Assembly (NCBI GenBank): GCA_903929325.1
Contig: CAIYUD010000159.1
Location: forward strand, 1-14,342
Direction: 5' to 3'
Length of the DNA stretch: 14,342 nucleotides
DNA from: an uncultured Opitutia bacterium
GTDB taxonomy: Bacteria; Verrucomicrobiota; Verrucomicrobiia; Opitutales; UBA953
Positions 7,863 to 13,647 of the stretch are shown here, piece after piece. Positions within the stretch are counted from its first letter, which is position 1, and every line of letters starts with the position of its first letter. Below the pieces are notes generated by a model. The model worked only from the letters and a program-made list of their open reading frames with translations. It was not told the origin of the DNA and ran no database searches. The position numbers and the translations under genes were made by a program.

Positions 7863-9407
7863 ATGTCCGAAAACGACCGTCATCCATTCCTGGCCGGCCT
7901 AAGCAAACACCGAGGCGCTCCCCCGACATGTTTGGTTATTTTTGGTGCTTCCGGCGATTTGACTGCGCGTAAGTTATTACCCGCACTCTACAACCTTGCG
8001 GTCGACAATCTTTTACCAGCCGATTTTGCCTTAATTGGTTTTGGCCGCAAGCCACTCCCGGATGCTGAGTTTCGAGCGATAGCTGCTCGCGAGATTACTC
8101 GATTCACGCGTCGACCTTTTAACCCAGACATTTGGCGTCGGATTGAGGCCGCTACTTACTACCAAGCGGGTGAGTACGACGATCCTGCAGCCTTTAGTGC
8201 ACTTGCGAGTCGTATTACAGAAATTGAAAAAGCTGCGGGTACTTCACTGCAGCTCGTTAGTTACATTTCTACCCCACCCACAGTCTTTGAATCGATTGTC
8301 GAGAATCATGGTCGCTCTGGCTTGGCTGCACGTGGACTCGGCACACAAACCGAGAGTAAGATCATCATCGAAAAGCCATTCGGCCGCGATCTCGCTTCGG
8401 CGGTGCAACTCAATGCAGTAATTGCGCGCAATTTCCGCGAGAGCCAAGTTTTCCGAATCGACCACTATCTCGGCAAAGAAACCGTTCAGGACTTACTTGT
8501 TCTGCGCTTTGCCAATCCGATCCTTGAGCCTCTTTGGAATCGTCGCCATGTTGACCATGTCCAAATCACCGTTGCGGAGGAACTTGGGGTAGGATCGCGC
8601 GGTGGTTACTATGAACACTCGGGTGCAACCCGTGATATGTTGCAGAACCACACGATGCAGTTGCTGGCCTTAACGGCGATGGATGCGCCGGCATCGTTGA
8701 ATGCAGAACATATTCGAGACCAAAAGGTACGTCTTTTGGAATCCATCCGTTCTTTACAGTTAGGTAAAGGTGGAGACGCCGTCCGGGCTCAATACACTGA
8801 AGGGTTGTCGGGCGGTGAACCTGTTACGGGTTATTTGGCTGAAAAAGATATTTCTGCGACATCGGGTACCGAGACATTCTGCGCCTTACGTCTTTCCATT
8901 GAAAACGACCGATGGTCGGGGGTCCCTTTCTACCTTCGTTCCGGCAAGCGCATGGCCCGACGCGTTTCTGAAATTTCCATACAGTTCAAGCAACCCGTGG
9001 ATGGTTTGTTTGCTGCCGATAGTCGTTACGACATCGCTCCAAATCGTCTAGTGATTCAAATCCAGCCTGACGAAGGTTCTACCTTAATCCTGAATTCCAA
9101 GGTTCCAGGTCTGGAGCCACGTACTCAACCCGTGCGGTTAAGCTTCCGTTACGCGGCGACGTATGGATCGGATACGCCCGAAGCTTACGAGCGACTGATC
9201 CTCGATGGTATTGTTGGCGACCGCACACTGTTCATTCGTGGCGATGAGACGGAAGCTTCGTGGCGACTGTTTACGCCTCTCTTGCAGTCGTGGGCTGCCG
9301 CAGGTCGTGCGGGCCTCGAGACCTATCCTGCGGGATCTTGGGGGCCTGCCGCTGGGGATGCCCTGTTAGCTCCTCATGGTCACGCTTGGCGTAATGCCGG
9401 CCGCTGA
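7863..9407 (+). CDS. zwf: Glucose-6-phosphate 1-dehydrogenase
   Basis: The 514-residue enzyme oxidises glucose 6-phosphate to 6-phosphogluconolactone while reducing NADP+ (or NAD+), the entry step of the oxidative pentose phosphate pathway in the cytoplasm. The dinucleotide-binding motif GASGDL is at 28-33 and EKPFG at 170-174. The substrate-site signature R198-I-D-H-Y-L-G-K-E206 includes the D200-H201 pair. H263 (QNHTMQ) is the expected catalytic base, matching His240 of the Leuconostoc enzyme. Length is normal for the family. The frame is open from 7788 inside yraN, but the ATG at 7863 (MSENDRHPF) is preferred because it follows the yraN stop by 5 bases and gives the usual N-terminus. The opcA start comes 5 bases after the zwf stop, so yraN-zwf-opcA reads as one operon. 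OpcA next door suggests that activity depends on an assembly or activation partner. Confidence 0.97.
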   Translation: MSENDRHPFLAGLSKHRGAPPTCLVIFGASGDLTARKLLPALYNLAVDNLLPADFALIGFGRKPLPDAEFRAIAAREITRFTRRPFNPDIWRRIEAATYYQAGEYDDPAAFSALASRITEIEKAAGTSLQLVSYISTPPTVFESIVENHGRSGLAARGLGTQTESKIIIEKPFGRDLASAVQLNAVIARNFRESQVFRIDHYLGKETVQDLLVLRFANPILEPLWNRRHVDHVQITVAEELGVGSRGGYYEHSGATRDMLQNHTMQLLALTAMDAPASLNAEHIRDQKVRLLESIRSLQLGKGGDAVRAQYTEGLSGGEPVTGYLAEKDISATSGTETFCALRLSIENDRWSGVPFYLRSGKRMARRVSEISIQFKQPVDGLFAADSRYDIAPNRLVIQIQPDEGSTLILNSKVPGLEPRTQPVRLSFRYAATYGSDTPEAYERLILDGIVGDRTLFIRGDETEASWRLFTPLLQSWAAAGRAGLETYPAGSWGPAAGDALLAPHGHAWRNAGR

Positions 9408-9412
9408 TCCCT

Positions 9413-10381
9413 ATGGCTTCTGACATTCTTGCCGCTTTGCCTGGTTCTCCTGTACGGGTGAACGAAGCGCTGAGTGCCTTGGCTCATGCTTGGGCGGCTG
9501 AAGGCGAACAAGCCGTGCGCGCTTCGCAGATGAATTTAGTGTTAATGTTCGGTGAGAAGGTTGGGCCCGAAGAAGCTGCCATACTTTTCGAACAAGCTCA
9601 GGCTTTTGCGCGACGCTATCCCTGTCGATTGGTCGTACTAGCGCAGCGTCCAGTCGTGCAAGATGCGTTGCCGCCAGAAGCTAAAGCGCACGTCGCCTGC
9701 TTCCTTGATTTTAGCCGTCGTGATAAACGTTGCTGCGAGGCACTTCTGCTCGCTCACGGCTCGCATACTTTACAACTCCAGTCGCTTGTTTCGACGTGGC
9801 TTGAAGCTGACCTTCCGGCGTATCTTTGGTGTCATAAGGTCGACAGTACTTTGTTGAGTCCTTGGTTGGCCTTAGCTCCGCGCTTCACGCGTGTCGTCGC
9901 CGATCGCTCGATTGAGGGAGACGGCTTCTTTGATTTAAAGTGGCCGCGTGGAGAATCGGTGCGCGATCTTTCAGTCGCTCGCTGTTTACCGGTTCGCCAA
10001 GCCCTCGGACAATTTTTAAGCAGTCATAGTCCTGCTGACCTTGTACGCGGATTAAAAACCGTCACCGTTTCGCACGGCAGTGGGTTTCAGGGAGAAGCAC
10101 TTGGCTTACTTGCCTGGATGGAAAAAAGTCTGCGTGCATGCTCGACCATAGCCACCTTGCCGCTGACAGCTAAATTTACGGTGACCAATACCTGTAAGGA
10201 AAATTCATGCATCGCCGTCGAGTGGATGTATGACAACGGCAACCATTTTGCCTGGGAGCATGCCGAGCATGGCGCCCAAGCCTCGGTCGCTCTCGATTAC
10301 GCAACATCGCACCAAGCTTTTGCCCTGGCGGTTCCTTTTCTTAGCCCTGAGGTTGCGCTGGGCGAAGCGCTCTTCTTCTAA
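9413..10381 (+). CDS. opcA: Glucose-6-phosphate dehydrogenase assembly/activator protein OpcA
   Basis: The 322-residue protein matches the OpcA family, best known from cyanobacteria and actinobacteria, where it promotes oligomer assembly and activity of glucose-6-phosphate dehydrogenase. Family features are VRASQMNLVLMF (about 35-46), the central SLVSTWLEADLPAYLWC (about 124-140) and the CxxFLDF-like strand near 96-100. The placement 5 bases after zwf is the family's usual context and strengthens the call. It has nine cysteines, including a close pair C261-x4-C266 near the C-terminus. From memory, a C-terminal cysteine pair in Anabaena OpcA is a thioredoxin target; whether this pair corresponds is inference. 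Pentose phosphate partners (tal, tkt, gnd, pgl) are absent here. The ATG at 9413 has no Shine-Dalgarno sequence, so reinitiation after zwf is likely. The gene converges on rdgB with 5 bases between stops. Confidence 0.85.
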   Translation: MASDILAALPGSPVRVNEALSALAHAWAAEGEQAVRASQMNLVLMFGEKVGPEEAAILFEQAQAFARRYPCRLVVLAQRPVVQDALPPEAKAHVACFLDFSRRDKRCCEALLLAHGSHTLQLQSLVSTWLEADLPAYLWCHKVDSTLLSPWLALAPRFTRVVADRSIEGDGFFDLKWPRGESVRDLSVARCLPVRQALGQFLSSHSPADLVRGLKTVTVSHGSGFQGEALGLLAWMEKSLRACSTIATLPLTAKFTVTNTCKENSCIAVEWMYDNGNHFAWEHAEHGAQASVALDYATSHQAFALAVPFLSPEVALGEALFF

Positions 10382-10390
10382 GACTCTTAG
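10378..10390. repeat. 13-base palindrome spanning two convergent stop codons
   Basis: CTAAGA-C-TCTTAG is a perfect inverted repeat with a one-base centre. It contains both the opcA stop (10379-10381) and the rdgB stop (10387-10389). The stem is too short and AT-rich for a normal terminator. Part of the symmetry follows from two TAA stops facing each other, so it may be coincidence. Confidence 0.4.
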
Positions 10391-10989
10391 TCCAACCGTA
10401 ACCAAGTCGCGAGAGCTGCAAATGCTTTCGCTCGATGGCTCAGTTCGTCTTTGGTCGTCGCAGGAAGTTCGCCGAAAGTTTGGGTATATCCCGTCGGCAC
10501 GAAAAGATTATCATAACCGAAGCCACCTGACCCGCGTTCTGCCTCAAGGATAGATCCTTCGCAGTGGCCTGTGAACTCGGCGTCTTCGAGGTGAGGCCCA
10601 AGTAAGACGAGGTGGCAGGTGAAGCGTGCCGTGCGTCGCGCAGGGGGCACCCCGTTGAGTGCGCTGAGTAATTTGGCTCGGTTCTCGGCGTCGGTCGCTT
10701 GTGGTCCCGCGTAGATTGCGGAGTCGACTCCCGGGGCACCGCCTAGGGCATCGCAGGACAATCCGCTGTCGTCGGCCAGCACCCAGGTGTCTTTTGGCGC
10801 GAGTAACTTAAGTGCATTGGCTTTGAGGCGCGCGTTGCCTGAAAAAGTGCCCGCTATCTCTTCTACATTCGGCATGCCGCCGACGCTACGTGCACTGGCA
10901 ACTTCGCACGGCAAACCCGCTAGCGTAAACATCCGAGCGAACTCTTCGGCTTTGTGGGCGTTGCCCGTGGCAAGGATAAGCCGTTTCAT
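10387..10989 (-). CDS. rdgB: RdgB/HAM1 family XTP/dITP pyrophosphatase
   Basis: This 200-residue enzyme hydrolyses non-canonical purine nucleotides (ITP, dITP, XTP) to monophosphates and pyrophosphate, preventing their use in DNA and RNA. Family motifs in order are ATGNAHKAEE (7-16), the catalytic ADDSGL with D73 and D74 (72-77), GAPGVDSA (84-91), GSGGFGYD (153-160), and D181-x-x-SHR186 near the C-terminus. Two normally steady positions differ: the usual SARYAG reads SAIYAG (I92), and FGYDP reads FGYDN (N161). The catalytic residues are intact, so activity is still expected. The gene is divergent from coaB across 136 bases that hold a 10-base inverted repeat, and it converges on opcA. The ATG at 10987-10989 lacks a Shine-Dalgarno sequence. 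With the dUTPase at 314-691, this is the window's second house-cleaning nucleotide enzyme. Confidence 0.95.
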   Translation of the reverse strand: MKRLILATGNAHKAEEFARMFTLAGLPCEVASARSVGGMPNVEEIAGTFSGNARLKANALKLLAPKDTWVLADDSGLSCDALGGAPGVDSAIYAGPQATDAENRAKLLSALNGVPPARRTARFTCHLVLLGPHLEDAEFTGHCEGSILEAERGSGGFGYDNLFVPTGYTQTFGELPATTKDELSHRAKAFAALATWLRLD

Positions 10990-11015
10990 GGTTCGAGATT
11001 AAAGCGAATAGGATG

Positions 11016-11070
11016 AAGCCTAAAGCAACATTTTTGAGGGTTTCGGCGTGTGTGGTTAGACTTTAGGCTT
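11016..11070. repeat. Inverted repeat with 10-base perfect arms in the rdgB-coaB intergenic region
   Basis: AAGCCTAAAG (11016-11025) is repeated as its exact reverse complement CTTTAGGCTT (11061-11070), with a 35-base loop. It lies between divergent genes, so it cannot serve as a terminator for either. A possible plus-strand promoter (TTGAGG at 11034-11039, TAGACT at 11057-11062, 17-base spacer) ends inside the right arm. An operator or a leader hairpin for coaB is possible. The repeat is seen directly; its role is inferred. Confidence 0.55.
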
Positions 11071-11125
11071 TTCGAGTGTCTTTGCCCTTTCACCTTTGCT
11101 TATTCCCTATTTGAATAGCCTGGAC

Positions 11126-11773
11126 GTGTCTATTCGTTGTCTCATCACAGCTGGCCCGACTCGAGAGTTCCTCGACCCGGTGAGGTTTCTTAGCAACCCA
11201 TCAACCGGAAAGATGGGCTTCGCGATTGCTGCAGCTGCGGTCGAGTTTGGTTGGACAGTTGACCTGGTCGCGGGCCCGGTGGCCTTGCCAGAGCCCAAGG
11301 GCGCCTTGCTTTACCCTGTAGTGACGGCCGACGAGATGTACCGTCAAGTTGAAGCCCTTTTTGGCCCCGCCGATGTCTTCATTGCGACTGCAGCTGTCAG
11401 TGACTGGCGTCCTAAAAAACGTTTAGCGCAAAAATTAAAAAGGGATACAGTCGGACTCACTTTAGACTTAGAATCATGCCCAGATATCTTAGCAGGGATG
11501 GCTGCACAGAAGCGCGACAACCAGCTATTGGTTGGTTTTGCTGCGGAGACAGAGAAGGTAGAGGAACATGCCCGTCGTAAACTTGAATCCAAGGGTATCG
11601 ATTGGATCGCCGCTAATTCGGTGGCTGGTCTTGGTGGGGCCTTTGGATCAGAAACCAATACGCTCATTCTCTTGGGACGTGACGGAACGCGCGAAGTCAT
11701 CGGTCCAGCGCTGAAGCTAGATGTTGCCCGTAAACTTATCCAATCTCTCTCGCAGAGAATGTCTGTACGATGA
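11126..11773 (+). CDS. coaB: Stand-alone phosphopantothenate-cysteine ligase (CoaB domain of the DFP family)
   Basis: CoaB joins 4'-phosphopantothenate and cysteine using a nucleotide triphosphate, the second step from pantothenate to coenzyme A. The CoaB domain is complete: AGPTREFLDPVR (9-20), SNPSTGKMG (23-31) whose N24 should match the intermediate-handling Asn210 of E. coli, AAVSDWRP (89-96), the lysine motif KLKR (103-106) expected to match the K289 region of E. coli, CPDIL (118-122) and GFAAETE (137-143). At 215 residues it lacks the flavin-binding CoaC decarboxylase half, so CoaC must be encoded elsewhere. The frame opens further upstream with TTG codons at 11096 and 11111, but GTG at 11126 places the first strand directly at the terminus as in homologues. 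None has a Shine-Dalgarno sequence, so the start is uncertain. The stop overlaps the start of the histidine kinase by ATGA. Confidence 0.85.
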   Translation: MSIRCLITAGPTREFLDPVRFLSNPSTGKMGFAIAAAAVEFGWTVDLVAGPVALPEPKGALLYPVVTADEMYRQVEALFGPADVFIATAAVSDWRPKKRLAQKLKRDTVGLTLDLESCPDILAGMAAQKRDNQLLVGFAAETEKVEEHARRKLESKGIDWIAANSVAGLGGAFGSETNTLILLGRDGTREVIGPALKLDVARKLIQSLSQRMSVR

Positions 11774-12930
11774 ATCCACGCCGTCGACAGGGTCGATTTG
11801 ATCGCTTGCTTGGTCGAGCCGACGACCTTGATCCCAAGAACTTAGCTATTCTTGCGCGCAGGCTCGATCGCGAACGTAATTTAATGGAGACGGTTTTAGA
11901 TACCCTGCGCGAGGGTGTTTTGGTTTTAGAGTCAGATGGACGTGTGGCTTACGCTAATGCAGCGGCAGCGTCTCTTGTCGGCATTTCTGCAGAGGCTTTG
12001 GCTGCGGGTGAAGCTGTTCGCTTTCCCCCGGATCTCGCAACGGCACTCGAGTTGACAGAAGGCACCACAGCGCAGACGCGTGAGATGGAGGTCAATTATC
12101 CCGAAACACGTATCTTACGTGTGCACCTTTCGCTGGTCGAAGGTCCATCGGCAGGATCTTCTTTGCGTGTCGCGGTGATTGCGGACGTTTCAACTGAGCG
12201 CGTGCAGACGGAAGATCGCGTCGAGAGTGAGCGTATTGATTCGATTATGAATCTGGCTGCAGGCGTGGCCCATGAAATTGGCAATCCGCTCAATGCGATT
12301 GGCATTCATCTTCAGCTTTTACGCCGACGTCTTGCGGACCTTGGGTCGACCGGAACAAAGGTAAATGAATCCATTGATGTCGTCGAATCTGAGGTGCGGC
12401 GGCTAGATGGAATCGTTCGTAACTTTTTGGGTGCAGTCCGCCCAGCTGTCCCAGATTTAGCAGACACCCAGCTCTTGGAAGTTGTCGCAGGCGCGCTGGC
12501 CTTGCTGAAAGACCAGATGGCAGAGCTCGGCGTCCGCGCTGTGGTCGAAGTTGCTGATGAACTTCCTTTAGTGCTAGCCGACCACGGCCAAGTAAAGCAG
12601 GCCTTATTTAATGTTATTAAGAATGCCCTGGAAGCGATGGATCGTGGCGGGCAAATCACCGTGCGCGCTCGGTCGGATGACGAATGGGTTGTCTTAGAAG
12701 TTGCGGATACGGGTGTAGGGATTTCTGCGGAAAAACTTACAAGGGTTTTTGATGCTTACTATACGACGAAAGCCGATGGTAATGGCCTTGGTTTATTGAT
12801 TGTTCTGCGGATTTTACGGGCACACGGTGGACGAGTAGATGTCGCTAGTGCGCCCGGAAAGGGCACGACGGTCACTTTACGCTTCCCTCAGAAACATCGT
12901 CGGGTGCGTCTTTTGTCTCCCCAGGCATAA
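11770..12930 (+). CDS. Soluble PAS-domain sensor histidine kinase (NtrB-like)
   Basis: This 386-residue protein is a sensor kinase with no transmembrane segment, so it should sense an internal signal. A basic N-terminus (residues 1-36) leads into a PAS domain (about 37-140, starting LMETVLDTLREGVLVL). The dimerisation and phosphotransfer helix carries H168 in AGVAHEIGNPLNAI. The ATP-binding domain has the N box with N281 and N285 (LFNVIKNALEAM), the G1 box VADTGVGIS (311-319) and the G2 box DGNGLGL (336-342), closing near residue 374. The family is that of NtrB/AtoS-type kinases, which usually pair with NtrC-like response regulators, but no receiver protein is found here and the next gene is a secreted protein. 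Its ATG sits inside the coaB stop (ATGA), which points to translational coupling. Partner and signal are unknown. Confidence 0.92.
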   Translation: MNPRRRQGRFDRLLGRADDLDPKNLAILARRLDRERNLMETVLDTLREGVLVLESDGRVAYANAAAASLVGISAEALAAGEAVRFPPDLATALELTEGTTAQTREMEVNYPETRILRVHLSLVEGPSAGSSLRVAVIADVSTERVQTEDRVESERIDSIMNLAAGVAHEIGNPLNAIGIHLQLLRRRLADLGSTGTKVNESIDVVESEVRRLDGIVRNFLGAVRPAVPDLADTQLLEVVAGALALLKDQMAELGVRAVVEVADELPLVLADHGQVKQALFNVIKNALEAMDRGGQITVRARSDDEWVVLEVADTGVGISAEKLTRVFDAYYTTKADGNGLGLLIVLRILRAHGGRVDVASAPGKGTTVTLRFPQKHRRVRLLSPQA

Positions 12931-12935
12931 TTTTT

Positions 12936-12949
12936 AGGAACTTGTTCCT
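12936..12949. repeat. 14-base palindrome upstream of the discoidin gene
   Basis: AGGAAC-TT-GTTCCT is a perfect palindrome six bases after the kinase stop. It overlaps a TTGTTC sequence (12942-12947) that could act as a -35 for a -10-like TAATAG at 12965-12970, just ahead of the ATG at 12978. It has no T-tract after it, so a plus-strand terminator is unlikely. An operator role is a guess. Confidence 0.4.
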
Positions 12950-12977
12950 GCGCAGCCTGTACTTTAATAGTATCAAC

Positions 12978-13628
12978 ATGCGCTTCGCTCTATGTCTCTG
13001 CCTGATGGGTGTTTTGGCTAACGCCGCCGATGCGGTGCAGCCTCTACCCCTTGAGCTACCCAAGCCTGCGGTGACGGGTACGCCGAAGCCGATTAAGGTC
13101 AGCAACCTAGAGCCAGTGCGCGTTGGACCTCGTGTGCTACCATCAGTCCCCGTTGGCGCGAAGAATCTGGCATTGGGCAAAGCTGTCACAACCAGTGCGC
13201 GTGATGCCGCTTCTGGCGATATTTCTTATGTCACCGATGGTGACAAGGCAGGCGATGAAGGGTTTGAAGTAGAGTTGCCGCGTGGTAATCAATGGGCGCA
13301 GATTGATTTAGGTGCATCCGCAACCATTGATGCGGTGGCCATTTGGCACTTCCATCGCGAACGCCGTGTATACCTTGCGGTGGCTGTTCAGGTTTCCGAT
13401 GACGCTACCTTCAAGTCTGGCGTGACGACAATTTTTAATAATGACGATGCCGATAAGCTCGGTTTCGGTAAAGGAACTGATCTCTGCTACATTGAGAGCC
13501 ATGAGGGCAAAGTTATTGCCGCCAAAGGGGTGAAGGGACGCTATGTGCGCCTTTACTCGAGCGGTAATTCTTCGACGCCATCGAATGACTACGTCGAAGT
13601 CGAAGTTTGGGGCGTGCCTGTAAAGTAA
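12978..13628 (+). CDS. Secreted discoidin (F5/8 type C)-like domain protein
   Basis: The 216-residue protein starts with a Sec signal peptide (MRFALCLCLMGVLANA, likely cleaved near A16-A19) and is expected outside the cytoplasm. A proline-rich linker (about 21-60, repeated P-K-P and V-x-P) follows. Residues 62-213 form a discoidin/F5-8 type C-like beta-sandwich. Typical marks are NLALGKAVTTSA at the start, YVTDGD, WAQIDLG with the WxQIDLG-type strand, AVAIWHF, and the closing GRYVRLYSSG...YVEVEVWG. Such domains bind sugars or surface polymers, and no catalytic domain is attached. The frame is open from a TTG at 12942, but the ATG at 12978 is chosen because it begins a clean signal peptide. 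The gap to the kinase gene is 47 bases and holds a palindrome. The gene converges on the sugar dehydrogenase with 3 bases between stops. Ligand unknown. Confidence 0.8.
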   Translation: MRFALCLCLMGVLANAADAVQPLPLELPKPAVTGTPKPIKVSNLEPVRVGPRVLPSVPVGAKNLALGKAVTTSARDAASGDISYVTDGDKAGDEGFEVELPRGNQWAQIDLGASATIDAVAIWHFHRERRVYLAVAVQVSDDATFKSGVTTIFNNDDADKLGFGKGTDLCYIESHEGKVIAAKGVKGRYVRLYSSGNSSTPSNDYVEVEVWGVPVK

Positions 13629-13647
13629 GCTTTAGCGCGTTAGCTTA
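13626..13647. repeat. Inverted repeat across the discoidin/sugar dehydrogenase gene ends
   Basis: TAAGCT (13626-13631) and AGCTTA (13642-13647) are exact reverse complements around a 10-base loop, and they include both convergent stop codons. The stem is only 6 bases, with no GC-rich core or T-run, so at best it is a weak bidirectional terminator. Confidence 0.3.

Noticed and set aside
10990..11125. tRNA, riboswitch or small RNA in the rdgB-coaB gap
   Set aside because: The inverted repeat is the only structure; no cloverleaf or known riboswitch core could be recognised.
12936..12949. SOS LexA box
   Set aside because: The GAAC-TT-GTTC spacing does not fit the TGTTC-N4-GAACA type motif I recall for Verrucomicrobia, nor GAAC-N4-GTTC. 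The GAACAGTTC at about 7380-7388 also fails.
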